Origin: Pseudomonas marvdashtae
GTDB lineage: Bacteria > Pseudomonadota > Gammaproteobacteria > Pseudomonadales > Pseudomonadaceae
DNA: 64,000 nt
Assembly: GCF_014268655.2 (NCBI RefSeq)
Contig: NZ_JABWQX020000001.1
Location: forward strand, 3,192,001 to 3,256,000
Direction: 5' to 3'
The stretch's first letter is position 1. Every line of letters starts with the position of its first letter. The notes under the pieces were generated by a model, which did not search any database, was not told the DNA's origin, and saw nothing but the letters and a program-made list of their open reading frames with translations. Below, piece by piece: positions 1 to 7,901 of the stretch. The translations under genes and the position numbers were made by a program.

Positions 1-48
1 CTGTTCTACGCCGCCGGCGCCTGGCACCAGGTGAAGGTAGCAGCGTGA
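1..48 (+). CDS. C-terminal end of a phage gene (partial)
   Basis: An open frame runs into the window from the left and stops with TGA at 46-48. Only about 15 codons are visible (ending WHQVKVAA). It reads in the same direction as the next phage gene. The product cannot be recognised from so little sequence. Confidence 0.4.
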   Translation: MFYAAGAWHQVKVAA

Positions 49-123
49 GACGTTTCCGCACCCAACAACGCAAACGAACGACCTGGCTGGCACTGCCGGC
101 CAGCGGAATAGAAGGAGCAGGCC

Positions 124-507
124 ATGGCCGAGGAACAGCAGCCGACGGCGGAAGCGCTCAAGCAACGGCGAAAGCGCGAGAAGGCAGCGGCGAGGGCTGC
201 CGCCCTGGGCATCGAGAAGTTCACGGTTGAGGTGGCCGGTGTCTTCAAAGCGGACCTGAAGCGGGTCATGAAAGCCCACGGCATCGACAACCAGCAGGAC
301 GTTCACCAGCGGCTGCTGATGAACCTGATCGCGGCGGATTTCGAGGATCAGGCCAAGATGCTACATCAGGTCACGACACCTTTTGTTGTTACCGAAAAGG
401 TGTCGCGCATTATCCGGGCTGCTGGGCTGAAGTCGCTCGCCGATGATCTGCCAGAACCTGAAGACGAAATCATTGATGGATCAGCCATGGTGCTGGCAGC
501 TCAGTAG
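124..507 (+). CDS. Small phage-type protein, unknown function
   Basis: A 127-residue soluble protein. It has a lysine/arginine/alanine-rich, probably helical N-terminus (residues 5-30, with KQRRKREKAAARAAA), and its acidic C-terminus contains PEPEDE. A purine-rich ribosome site (AAGGAG) lies just before the ATG. The basic helix followed by a compact domain suggests nucleic-acid binding, but no family is recognised and that is inference. Its 3' end overlaps the end of the convergent minus-strand gene at 470-784 by 38 bp. Confidence 0.65.
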   Translation: MAEEQQPTAEALKQRRKREKAAARAAALGIEKFTVEVAGVFKADLKRVMKAHGIDNQQDVHQRLLMNLIAADFEDQAKMLHQVTTPFVVTEKVSRIIRAAGLKSLADDLPEPEDEIIDGSAMVLAAQ

Positions 508-784
508 CAGGCCAGCCGAGCAATCTTCCCGTGAGCACCTGAGGGCGGAAGTGAGCCTGAAAAACCACGCTATGCCTATCAACTATGGGCGTTAACGCGT
601 GATCCTGGACCGGTTTGAACCGTTCACGCATGGCAGCAACGTCGAACTTCATGCCTACACATTCTTTCAACAACCGTCGGCTTATTTTGTAACGACCGCA
701 ACCGAAGCAGATCACGTCGTCCCAATCCCCGTAAATGCCCTTTCGGTACGCTTCCCCCCAGCAAATCCAACACATGCATCTCAT
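470..784 (-). CDS. Small zinc-ribbon-like protein
   Basis: A 104-residue protein starting at the ATG whose AGGAGG ribosome site lies 6 nt upstream, at 791-796. This is a better start than the upstream in-frame codon at 835. The N-terminus carries paired cysteines (CMCWIC near residues 3-8, then CFGCG about 20 residues later), followed by a YKIS segment, as in small phage zinc-ribbon proteins. The second half (from about residue 70) is less regular and overlaps the convergent gene at 124-507, so part of the C-terminus may be fortuitous. Function unknown; zinc binding is inferred from cysteine spacing. Confidence 0.55.
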   Translation of the reverse strand: MRCMCWICWGEAYRKGIYGDWDDVICFGCGRYKISRRLLKECVGMKFDVAAMRERFKPVQDHALTPIVDRHSVVFQAHFRPQVLTGRLLGWPATELPAPWLIHQ

Positions 785-906
785 AACGCGCCTCCTGTTG
801 CCCAAATAGATTCCGGCAAAACGGCGCGGGTTCACTGAGAAATACCAACGAATCTACCACTTGTCGCATCCGGTCACGGAGGGCGGCGCCTGACTGGAGA
901 TAACCC

Positions 907-1467
907 ATGAGCACCTACCTTTACAAAACGACAGCTCCCGCCGTTGTGGCCGCGGTCATTGCCTGGGACGCCAAGCGCGCTGCTTGGAATACACAACGGG
1001 CCAAGCTGGGCGAAGTGTTCGGCGGCGAGACATCACCTATGCGCTCGGGAAGTCGCAGCTACGTCGGCGGCGTCAAACTCAGTGCAAGTCGTGACCTGGA
1101 TGTCCACTGGTGCCGGCCCGATCAATACGGCTACCGCGCGCTCCGATCAAGCGCCAAGCCAGCCAAGGGAACATCGAAAGAGGACCGCGCCGCGCAAGTC
1201 GCCGAACATGAGAGACTGAGCGTGCTGTGGAAGGAGCATTGCCCGACCAGCATTGATCAGGATGAGGCATGGGAAGCGATCGGCCTTAACCCAGGCTCGC
1301 TATGGCTTGGCGGTGGGGTATTTTTTGAGCTGGATGGGACGGTCTATCTGAACTTGAGCGTTCGCCTTGAGGATGGAGTGGAACGGATTGAGGGCGCCAC
1401 CGAGATACTCGGCAGCGAGTTTGAAACAGCGCGCCAGACGGTCCTGGGACAGCGCAAAGCTGCATGA
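907..1467 (+). CDS. Phage-type hypothetical protein
   Basis: A 186-residue protein preceded by a GGAG ribosome site 9 nt before the ATG. It begins with a helical, alanine-rich segment (AAVIAWDAKRAAWN) and ends with a probable beta-sheet region around LWLGGGVFFELDGTVYLNLS. No signal peptide, membrane segment or enzyme motif is visible. It ends one base before the stop of the convergent zinc-ribbon gene at 1469. No named family is recognised; position and style match early-region phage genes. Confidence 0.65.
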   Translation: MSTYLYKTTAPAVVAAVIAWDAKRAAWNTQRAKLGEVFGGETSPMRSGSRSYVGGVKLSASRDLDVHWCRPDQYGYRALRSSAKPAKGTSKEDRAAQVAEHERLSVLWKEHCPTSIDQDEAWEAIGLNPGSLWLGGGVFFELDGTVYLNLSVRLEDGVERIEGATEILGSEFETARQTVLGQRKAA

Positions 1468-1468
1468 A

Positions 1469-1660
1469 TTATTCCGGGAAGACCTCCGTAGTCGGAAGCA
1501 CGCCAGCCACAGCCTGGCAGTTCAAATCGGCACAGATAATCATGCTGATCGCCTGGGTTGTCCTTGCCACGTAGCGGTTGTAGACCGCTGTGAATTCAAT
1601 ACCCCCGCATTTAGGGCAGGTTGGCTTGAATTCGTCGTCACGCATTTCTTCGATACCCAT
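1469..1660 (-). CDS. 63-residue zinc-ribbon protein
   Basis: A very short protein with CPKCGG at residues 15-20 and a second pair (CADLNC) at about 43-48, a typical zinc-ribbon arrangement. An AGGAG ribosome site precedes the ATG at 1658-1660. Small phage proteins of this kind are common. Binding partner unknown. Confidence 0.65.
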   Translation of the reverse strand: MGIEEMRDDEFKPTCPKCGGIEFTAVYNRYVARTTQAISMIICADLNCQAVAGVLPTTEVFPE

Positions 1661-1681
1661 CTTCCTCTCCTTGATCCGGCC

Positions 1682-1819
1682 TCATGCCGGGCCATCAACC
1701 AATAGCCCACAAACTCGAATCACGCCAACCGGCGAGGCTAGGCGACAGAAGAGCGTGTATGCAATGCCGGGAAGGATTGGCCAGCACCATGACCACTCTT
1801 CAACCGTCCATTTCTTCAT
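1682..1819 (-). CDS. Possible 45-residue protein overlapping the end of the membrane gene
   Basis: An out-of-frame ATG lies seven codons before the stop of the upstream membrane-protein gene and opens a 45-codon frame (begins MKKWTVEEWSWCW, with an IAYTLF stretch). Tryptophan richness and a weakly hydrophobic middle resemble small membrane-associated phage peptides. There is no independent ribosome site beyond translational coupling. Kept at low confidence because short frames of this length arise by chance. Confidence 0.2.
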   Translation of the reverse strand: MKKWTVEEWSWCWPILPGIAYTLFCRLASPVGVIRVCGLLVDGPA

Positions 1820-2462
1820 CGTTATAGATCTTCGCCCAATCAGGAGCCGGCGCAGCTTTCCGAGCGGCATATTCAAGACTCGGAAGGGCCATTAGTAGAA
1901 ACTCCCGGGCGGATAAAATTGCTGCCCCCCAATGCTGACGATAGAAGTCTTTGCTCAGCTGAGAAATAAGATGCCACTCCTCGCTTTCTCTCTCAACTGA
2001 GACGATAACGCCTTCCACTTCGCCAATCGCTCTGGATAGATAATTTGCAACGATGATATCGATAGCGATTATTCGTTCAACATCCTGCATCATCATTCGA
2101 TCAAGATATACGCGCAAGCGCTTTACTCTGTCCCGTATATCACTAATAGGTTCAGGCCCATCTAGATTGTCAAAGTAGGCCCATCCACTTAGCTCGGCCA
2201 AGTCGCGATTTAAAGCGTCAGCTGTAGGCCATAAGCGCGCGGCTACAAGTGACGAACGTTCCTTGCCCTCGGCCCGCTTATTACGCTCCGTAGACCTCGC
2301 CAAATAAAGTGAAACGACTACCGCGGCCACGGTTCCTATAGCCGAAAACGCTTCCCAACTTAACTCAAACTTAAAGGTTGCCGCTGGCAACAGTTTAAAA
2401 AATATTCCTCCGCAAAAAAACAGCAGCAAGCACCCCAACCACACAATCAAGTCACGCCTCAT
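1800..2462 (-). CDS. Two-helix membrane protein, phage cargo of unknown function
   Basis: A 220-residue protein with an AGGAGA ribosome site before its ATG. Two N-terminal membrane helices are predicted: LIVWLGCLLLFFCGGIFF (residues 5-22) and AIGTVAAVVVSLYLA (41-55). A basic stretch and an alpha-helical cytoplasmic domain of about 160 residues follow (DLAELSGW, DRVKRLRVYLDRMM, EVEGVIVSVERESEEWH). It runs against the neighbouring + strand phage genes and is more AT-rich than they are, as expected for an independently expressed cargo ('moron') gene. A superinfection-exclusion or defence effector would fit, but no family is recognised and this is inference. Confidence 0.7.
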   Translation of the reverse strand: MRRDLIVWLGCLLLFFCGGIFFKLLPAATFKFELSWEAFSAIGTVAAVVVSLYLARSTERNKRAEGKERSSLVAARLWPTADALNRDLAELSGWAYFDNLDGPEPISDIRDRVKRLRVYLDRMMMQDVERIIAIDIIVANYLSRAIGEVEGVIVSVERESEEWHLISQLSKDFYRQHWGAAILSAREFLLMALPSLEYAARKAAPAPDWAKIYNDEEMDG

Positions 2463-2509
2463 AACCCACTCTCCTGTAGATCCCGGAACTATACCGGCGA
2501 GGATCCCCT

Positions 2510-3289
2510 ATGTCCGCAAAACAGATTGACGAAAAGAAGCTTGAGCGGGCTATCCGCAAGATCAAGCACTGCCTGGCACTGGCCCAAAGCGCCAACGAGA
2601 ACGAAGCCGCAACGGCGCTCCGGCAGGCACAGGCATTGATGCGCGAGTACCGGTTGACCGAAATGGATGTGAAGTTGAGCGACGTCGGTGAAGTCGAGTC
2701 GGCACTCTTCCGTGCCAAGCGTCGACCAGCGTGGGACCAACAGCTGAGCTTAGCTGTAGCGCACGCATTCAACTGCACAACCCTGAGACGCCGGAAGTGG
2801 AGTCCCGCAAAGGGCCAGGTCATTGAGTGCGCAACATTTGTCGGCGTTTCGCCAGCTCAAAATATCGCCTTGTACGCGTATGAGTCCCTGCACACCAAGC
2901 TCACACAAGCGCGCAAGGAGTACTGCGCAGCGGTCAGGTCTGGAGCTCGCCGCAGTGAGTATTCGGCGGAAACTGCCGGTGACCACTTTGCACTGGCGTG
3001 GGTTTGGGAGGTCCAGTCGAAGCTGAAAGCACTTGTGCCTCAAGGCGAAGATGATCCGCTCGGCCAGCCAGCGACTGACCAAGGCCTCGTCGCGGTTCAG
3101 GCGCAGGACAAGAAGTTGATCAGTGAGTACCTCGCCGCCCAAGACATCAAAGAGGCGCGCAAAAGCACGGGTGTCGAGTTGGACACGAACGCCCAAATCG
3201 CCGGCATGCTGGCTGGGCGTGCAGTGGATCTCCACGCCGGTATCGCCGGTGGCGGTCAAGTGACCATGTCACTTCGCGCCCCCGTCTAA
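2510..3289 (+). CDS. DUF2786 domain-containing phage protein
   Basis: A 259-residue soluble protein. The N-terminal 45 residues (KLERAIRKIKHCLALAQSANENEAATALRQAQ) have the features of the DUF2786 helical domain, including the KI..CLALA..A NENEA..A...A pattern. The rest resembles the companion domain of longer members: a middle region with CTTLRRRKW and VSPAQNIALYAYESLHTKL, then an alanine-rich tail. DUF2786 proteins are common in prophages and conjugative elements; their biochemical role is unknown. It is preceded by a GAGGA ribosome site and is divergent from the membrane-protein gene at 1800-2462. Confidence 0.8.
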   Translation: MSAKQIDEKKLERAIRKIKHCLALAQSANENEAATALRQAQALMREYRLTEMDVKLSDVGEVESALFRAKRRPAWDQQLSLAVAHAFNCTTLRRRKWSPAKGQVIECATFVGVSPAQNIALYAYESLHTKLTQARKEYCAAVRSGARRSEYSAETAGDHFALAWVWEVQSKLKALVPQGEDDPLGQPATDQGLVAVQAQDKKLISEYLAAQDIKEARKSTGVELDTNAQIAGMLAGRAVDLHAGIAGGGQVTMSLRAPV

Positions 3290-3308
3290 TCGAGCATTAA
3301 TTGTTTAC

Positions 3309-4118
3309 CTACGGAAGCTCGTCAACCTTAAACTTAAATCGTGGAATCTTAATTTTGTACTGAGCTTTGCAAAACTCAGCTTGGTATAGGGAGACGTTTT
3401 TTCCGATCTCGGCGCTGATTTTTCGTAGGAGCTTATCGAAAAAGGCCCCTCTACGATTTTTTGCGCCCAATATCAATCCATTAAGCAAATACGGCCGAAA
3501 AGGGAATATACCTTCACCTCCGTCATTTTTTATAACTCTGCTTTCCTGCTCGTATTCCCATTGTTTTGCTTTCGTGAGATACAACGTATTTAGGATGGTA
3601 TTAGGATCAGACTTCGAGCCGTCATGCTTGAAGATCGGGCGTTCCTTGCTATACACGACATCTAACGCTATTAAATCCCCATGGTCGAAACGCATTCTTT
3701 CATCAGGCCAAACATTGGTTGGAATCTTAAATTCCACCACCGCGCCTGTGTGGAAATCCGCATAATGGGACCACATTAAAATACTGTCAGGGATTTTCGA
3801 GAGCGATAAAACTGAGGCGTCTTTTAGTAGATCGCTCAACAGCTCTCCGCTACGAGAACGAGACTCTAAGCGCTTCTCAATTTTGTATAATTCGTTGACT
3901 TTTTCCACCCCTTTCATAGCATTTAATCCAAGGCGTTCATACAAAACAGGATTGACGCTCTTTAGTGCTGCTAATTTTGTGCGGGGCATAGATGGAAGAC
4001 AGTCGAATGGATCGTTAAACTTTGACGGATGCGTAAACTTTACGGTGCGATCCGTTAGCAGCTTGAGAAGACCTTCGCCGTCCGGCACGTATTTATACCG
4101 ATACATGTAATTTACCAA
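3309..4118 (-). CDS. DUF2971 domain-containing protein, AT-rich cargo gene
   Basis: A 269-residue protein. The N-terminal segment YKYVPDGEGLLKLL and RTVKFTHPSKFNDPFDC (residues 7-40) contains the DPFD signature of DUF2971. A second conserved block, ILMWSHYADFHTGAVVEF (about residue 113 on), is also typical. A TTG start at 4118 is preferred because GGGAG lies about 7 nt upstream; the next ATG (4106) is too far from it. The gene is clearly AT-richer than the phage genes around it and runs on the opposite strand, so it was probably acquired separately. DUF2971 proteins occur in mobile elements and defence-rich regions; their mechanism is unknown to me. Confidence 0.8.
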   Translation of the reverse strand: MVNYMYRYKYVPDGEGLLKLLTDRTVKFTHPSKFNDPFDCLPSMPRTKLAALKSVNPVLYERLGLNAMKGVEKVNELYKIEKRLESRSRSGELLSDLLKDASVLSLSKIPDSILMWSHYADFHTGAVVEFKIPTNVWPDERMRFDHGDLIALDVVYSKERPIFKHDGSKSDPNTILNTLYLTKAKQWEYEQESRVIKNDGGEGIFPFRPYLLNGLILGAKNRRGAFFDKLLRKISAEIGKNVSLYQAEFCKAQYKIKIPRFKFKVDELP

Positions 4119-4228
4119 TCGTTGTTCTCCCTGGCACGGTCAGTTCAGGCCGAATTCTACAGAACATATAGATATCCCACCTCAGAAAATAACGTCAGGC
4201 CCGGGCATGCCCCGGCAAGGACATAGCC

Positions 4229-4870
4229 ATGCCCGCAGAAAACAAACAGGTCGAGCCACTGAAGGTTGAGCGCTCGACAGTCACAAAGCTGGTGATCACC
4301 GGCGCCCCGCGACTCGGTGCGATAACGGTGTTCCTCGAGGACTTCGGCCGGCGCGACTGCCCGATTGAGTCGGACCCGCACTACCAAACCGCCCAGGGCA
4401 AGATCACCATCAACTGCTGGGACAATAGCTGGAACGCGTACTGGGGCGGTATGGGCCCGCGCACTGTCGCCGAGTTCGTCGCTGATTGCGGCTGGGACTA
4501 CGTCCTGAACTGCTTGGATCGCGGCATCAGCTCCACGGTGTTCAGTGGGGACGCGCTTCACGCCCTCGCCAAGAAGTGCATCGTCCAGCGCCGGCGGCAA
4601 CAGACCGGCCGCCACGACTGGGAGTTGGGCGAGCTGAGCAAAGAGGAAGCCCGCGAGCTCTGGCAGGACATCGACGTGCTGCGCAGCATCGAGAGCTCGA
4701 GCGAATGCTGGCATCAAAGCGCGCTGCTTACCGAGTTGTTCGGCGATGAGTGGCACTATCCGCTAGACGGAAAGGCCGTCGAAGAGAACCACAAATTCAC
4801 GTACCTCCGGCGGGTTGTCGAGGCCGTCCAAGCTGCACTTCGGCAAGAAAAGCAGCAGGTGGCAGCATGA
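4229..4870 (+). CDS. Phage-type hypothetical protein
   Basis: A 213-residue soluble protein and the first of a translationally coupled trio. The sequence is tryptophan-rich in the middle (NCWDNSWNAYWGGMG near residues 71-85), followed by the charged helical segment LSKEEARELWQDIDVLRSIESS. An AAGGAC ribosome site precedes the ATG. Its TGA overlaps the ATG of the DUF4406 gene. No named family is recognised; I believe similar proteins are common in Pseudomonas prophages. Confidence 0.7.
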   Translation: MPAENKQVEPLKVERSTVTKLVITGAPRLGAITVFLEDFGRRDCPIESDPHYQTAQGKITINCWDNSWNAYWGGMGPRTVAEFVADCGWDYVLNCLDRGISSTVFSGDALHALAKKCIVQRRRQQTGRHDWELGELSKEEARELWQDIDVLRSIESSSECWHQSALLTELFGDEWHYPLDGKAVEENHKFTYLRRVVEAVQAALRQEKQQVAA

Positions 4871-5178
4871 AGCGCATCTACCTCAGCGGTCCCATGACCA
4901 ACATGCTGGACCTGAACTTCCCGCTGTTCCATTCCACGGCTGCCAGCCTGCGCGCCGCCGGGCACAGCGTCATCAACCCCGCCGAGCTCAACCCAGACCC
5001 GGGCACCTGGAGCGATTGCATGCGCCGCGACATCAAGGCGCTGATGGATTGCGACACCGTGGCCACCCTGCCCGGCTGGCAGGACTCCCGCGGCGCCAGC
5101 CTTGAAGTGCACATCGGCAAGGAGCTCGGCATGAAGGTTGTGAATGCCCATGATCTGGTATCGAAGGAGGCTGTATGA
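4867..5178 (+). CDS. DUF4406 protein (nucleoside deoxyribosyltransferase-like fold)
   Basis: A 103-residue protein starting with MKRIYLSGPMT, the hallmark N-terminus of DUF4406. INPAELNPDPGTW, a DCDTVATLPGWQDSRGASLE block and a closing VHIGKELGMKVV strand follow. The SGP...GW..S.GA..E pattern places it in the nucleoside 2-deoxyribosyltransferase-like superfamily, which acts on the N-glycosidic bond of nucleosides. The phage members are not biochemically defined. The start overlaps the previous stop (ATGA) and its stop overlaps the next start, so the three genes at 4229-6149 are translationally coupled. Confidence 0.85.
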   Translation: MKRIYLSGPMTNMLDLNFPLFHSTAASLRAAGHSVINPAELNPDPGTWSDCMRRDIKALMDCDTVATLPGWQDSRGASLEVHIGKELGMKVVNAHDLVSKEAV

Positions 5179-6149
5179 GCGAAGCCCATTGCAACAACCT
5201 GGCACAGCGCAAGGCGCTTGGCCTGGTTACCCACGACAATACAGGCGGCCCGTTCGTCGTCGAGTGCCACGGGTGCGGCAGCGTCTACCCAAGCTTCCAA
5301 TGCAGTGGCGGCAGCCAGATTGCTGACACGAGCGACTATGACGACACGCGCTGCCCGCACTGCGAGCATGTTGATCCAGAGGAATGCGACAACGTGGGCC
5401 TGGCCTGGAACACGCAGCAGCTGAAGATTAACGCCCTGCAGCTGCTGCTGAATGAGCGCGACGAGCAACTCCACACCCTGGAACAGCGGCGCCAGGCCGA
5501 ACAGGCAGCGTGCCAGGCGGCAGAGCGACGGGTTGATGAGCTGAACCAACGCAACAGTGAGCCGGTGGAATGGGGAGCGCCGAAGACGGTTCGACAGCTG
5601 ATCCGGCAACTCGAAACACTCGTCCAGGAGCTTCGCCCGCTGTCGATGCTGCGTGTTCCCGGCGAGGTCTTTGAAGACGGCAAAGAGCGAACTCGCGCCG
5701 TTCATCTTTCCTTCTCCCATGAGCGTGTTGACGGTCAGTGGCTTGCTCCATTCAAAGGTGAGGGCGAAAAGGTGTTGGCCTTCTGGTGCCGGACTGAGCA
5801 GCCCGCCACTGCGTTCGGCTTCCCGGTTGTCGTCGACCCGACCCTGGCGCCAGATGAAATGCGCTTGGTACAGCCCGCTCCGGCAGCGGTGGAGATGCGT
5901 GAGCGGTCACCAGAGGACTATGCCGTCGAGCATGCCGAGTACATGGCTAAGTCAGCCGATGACGTGTTGGCGAAGTTCCAGGCATATGGCCTGGCTCTGC
6001 TCGCCGTAGATGAGGGCGGCGACGACGGTGAAGACGAGCTATTCGAAGCGATCGATACCGCCCGCGGCGACCTGCAGGAGTCCCTGGTAGATCTGCGCGG
6101 CATGGTTTACGAGTTCCGCAAGCGCTCCAACCGCTGCACATCCCTGTAA
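5175..6149 (+). CDS. Phage protein with zinc ribbon and coiled coil
   Basis: A 324-residue protein. The N-terminus (residues 31-70) has two cysteine pairs (CHGCG and CPHCEHV), spaced as in a zinc ribbon of the Lar/restriction-alleviation type. A strong coiled coil follows (about 82-125; QLLLNERDEQLHTLEQRRQ). The last third is acidic (DEGGDDGEDELFEAID) and helical. ATG overlaps the DUF4406 stop (ATGA). The zinc ribbon plus coiled coil suggests a phage DNA-metabolism or anti-restriction accessory. That role is inferred from architecture only. Confidence 0.7.
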   Translation: MSEAHCNNLAQRKALGLVTHDNTGGPFVVECHGCGSVYPSFQCSGGSQIADTSDYDDTRCPHCEHVDPEECDNVGLAWNTQQLKINALQLLLNERDEQLHTLEQRRQAEQAACQAAERRVDELNQRNSEPVEWGAPKTVRQLIRQLETLVQELRPLSMLRVPGEVFEDGKERTRAVHLSFSHERVDGQWLAPFKGEGEKVLAFWCRTEQPATAFGFPVVVDPTLAPDEMRLVQPAPAAVEMRERSPEDYAVEHAEYMAKSADDVLAKFQAYGLALLAVDEGGDDGEDELFEAIDTARGDLQESLVDLRGMVYEFRKRSNRCTSL

Positions 6150-6196
6150 CCCCTCCCCCCTTCAAAGTCAGCCGCTATAGCGGCAAAGGAATCGCT

Positions 6197-6460
6197 ATGC
6201 CTGAAGAAACGATGCGCGAGGCGTTCGAGCGGACCAACGTCCGCGATCATCGCCGACAACCGCCGAAGGGCAACAACTACATCGACCCGATGGCCCAAGC
6301 CGATTGGGAGTCTTTCCAGAAAGGGTGGAACCAATCCCGCGAGGCACTGGTGATAGAGCTGCCGGAAGCTTATGCGACCGACAGCGATGGATTCTGGATG
6401 CTGTATCGAAAAGATGTCCGGGCAGCCATCGAAGCCGCAGGCCTGAAGGTGACGCCATGA
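6197..6460 (+). CDS. Small phage protein
   Basis: An 87-residue protein, rich in aromatic residues towards the end (DSDGFWMLYRKDVRAAIEAAGLKV). An AAGGAA ribosome site lies a few bases upstream. Its stop overlaps the start of an 18-codon frame, which in turn overlaps the NinX-like gene. Function unknown. Confidence 0.65.
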   Translation: MPEETMREAFERTNVRDHRRQPPKGNNYIDPMAQADWESFQKGWNQSREALVIELPEAYATDSDGFWMLYRKDVRAAIEAAGLKVTP

Positions 6461-6513
6461 TCCTCCCCCTGCTCTACATGGCCCACCTGATATATCGGGG
6501 GACGAGGCCATGA
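6457..6513 (+). CDS. Possible 18-residue coupling peptide
   Basis: A short frame (MILPLLYMAHLIYRGTRP) whose ATG overlaps the previous stop and whose TGA overlaps the next ATG, so all three frames are joined by ATGA overlaps. The peptide is mostly hydrophobic. It may exist mainly to carry ribosomes to the NinX-like gene. Confidence 0.35.
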   Translation: MILPLLYMAHLIYRGTRP

Positions 6514-6914
6514 GCGACATGATCGAAGTGAAGACGGCGGAACTGGAAGGGGTCGCGCTGGATTGGGCCGTGGCGCTCGCCGCCGGATGGGTTTCAGCGC
6601 GTCTGACCCCAATAATCACGCCCAGCAAAACGTATTATGAGGTCCACGCCCCTTCCGGCCTACAGCTCCGTCCATCCACCGACTGGGGGCAAGGCGGCCC
6701 GCTGATTGTTAAATATCAAGTGGCCTTGGTGCCGGAGGCGCATGACGGCCTCGAAGGCACGGAAATGTCCGAACGCTGGTATGCGGACATCTACTACGGC
6801 GGCGGCCAGCAATACACGACCGAGCATTGCAACACTGCACTGGTTGCTGCCTGCCGCGCCATCGTCTGCGCCGAACTTGGTGACACCCTAAGCATCCCCG
6901 CCGAACTCATCTAA
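6510..6914 (+). CDS. NinX-like DUF2591 phage protein
   Basis: A 134-residue protein beginning MSDMIEVKTAELEGVALDWAVA, the conserved start of DUF2591 / NinX-type proteins of lambdoid phages. RWYADIYYGGGQQYTTEHCN, VAACRAIVCAELGDTL and a short tail follow. Family members are encoded in the nin-like early region; their function is not established. The start overlaps the upstream 18-codon frame. The family call is good; the molecular role is unknown. Confidence 0.75.
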   Translation: MSDMIEVKTAELEGVALDWAVALAAGWVSARLTPIITPSKTYYEVHAPSGLQLRPSTDWGQGGPLIVKYQVALVPEAHDGLEGTEMSERWYADIYYGGGQQYTTEHCNTALVAACRAIVCAELGDTLSIPAELI

Positions 6915-6950
6915 CCCCAATCCACCTACAGCCTGCCGGTGAACGGAGCT

Positions 6951-7127
6951 TTACCTATTCCGCTGCAGCCAACCTATCAGCATGAAAGCCACGCCAGGTA
7001 TCAATAGACCCGGCGCGACATAGGCAAGGGTTCCGCTCGCTAGCAGACCAGTAAGTCCGAATACGAAGCCACAAATTGTAAGCGGTAGCCCCACTACAAA
7101 CATTGGCTGTTTGAAAGCCTTTTCCAT
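6951..7127 (-). CDS. Two-helix small membrane protein
   Basis: A 58-residue protein from the ATG at 7127 (a GGAG element lies upstream). It has two hydrophobic helices: MFVVGLPLTICGFVFGLTGLL and LAYVAPGLLIPGVAFMLIGWL. The frame stays open further upstream to 7385, but that part overlaps the YubB-like gene and looks fortuitous. Small membrane proteins like this occur among phage exclusion and lysis functions; no assignment is possible. Confidence 0.5.
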   Translation of the reverse strand: MEKAFKQPMFVVGLPLTICGFVFGLTGLLASGTLAYVAPGLLIPGVAFMLIGWLQRNR

Positions 7128-7206
7128 CGCTCGACTCCATTCAAGAAATTTTCCTATTAAACCATATGTGCCTGCCGGTGAACGGCGGGCGAGGAATTCT
7201 ATTGCC

Positions 7207-7857
7207 ATGCCAAACCATGTGACCAACAAAATAAATGCGCCAGCCCATGTCCTGAAAGCACTGATTAACGAGAGCGGCAAGATCGACTTCAACACGGTCC
7301 TTCCGTTTCGAGGGGTGTTCCCTTGGGATGGGATTAGCGGGCAAGCCGAGACCGCTGCGGAAGCAATCACTGCCGAGCCGCTCAACGATCACCCATTGAT
7401 CGCCGGACTCGAAAGGCGCAATCGCGCCGAAGCCAACGTAATGCAACTGAGCGAAGAGTGCTTTGAGCAGTTCATTCAGATGCTGCGCAACAAGCGCACC
7501 TCGGGGCACTTTCACTCCTTGGACTTCGCGCGCGAGGTTTGGGGAACGAAGTGGAACGCTTACGACCAGGTGATCAGCCTGGACGCCGGCGAGCTTTCCT
7601 TCGATACCGCATGGTCGTGCCCTATTCCCGTGCTGACGGAGCTTTCAAAGCGCCACCCAGAGCACCTGATCACCGTCCGGTATGCAGACGAGGATCTCGG
7701 TAGCAATTGCGGAACCGTGAGGCTAAAGGCTGGGGAGACTGTGTCGTTTGAGGTTGCCGGGCGCTGGGATGACATGAGCGAGGAGCAACGGCGGCAGTGG
7801 ACGGCCTGGGCTCGCGAGCTGAAGGGCTGGCCAGAAGACGAAGAAGACGACGAATAA
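7207..7857 (+). CDS. YubB-like (DUF1281) protein
   Basis: A 216-residue soluble protein. MPNHVTNKI at the N-terminus, the FNTVLPF block, REVWGTKWNAYDQ and the SFDTAWSCPIPVL.ELS region match the plasmid YubB / DUF1281 family (ferredoxin-like fold, function unknown). The start at 7207 follows a GAGGA site. An upstream in-frame codon at 7111 lacks one and would overlap the small membrane gene. It ends with a strongly acidic tail (EDEEDDE). Such proteins are common in plasmids and prophages. Confidence 0.8.
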   Translation: MPNHVTNKINAPAHVLKALINESGKIDFNTVLPFRGVFPWDGISGQAETAAEAITAEPLNDHPLIAGLERRNRAEANVMQLSEECFEQFIQMLRNKRTSGHFHSLDFAREVWGTKWNAYDQVISLDAGELSFDTAWSCPIPVLTELSKRHPEHLITVRYADEDLGSNCGTVRLKAGETVSFEVAGRWDDMSEEQRRQWTAWARELKGWPEDEEDDE

Positions 7858-7901
7858 CCCCCTCACCACCTTCTGCCGCCACGCGCGGCATGGAGCAGCT
7901 C

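Noticed and set aside
599..838. 79-codon + strand frame opposite the zinc-ribbon gene
   Set aside because: The minus-strand gene has an AGGAGG site and spaced cysteines; this frame has neither.
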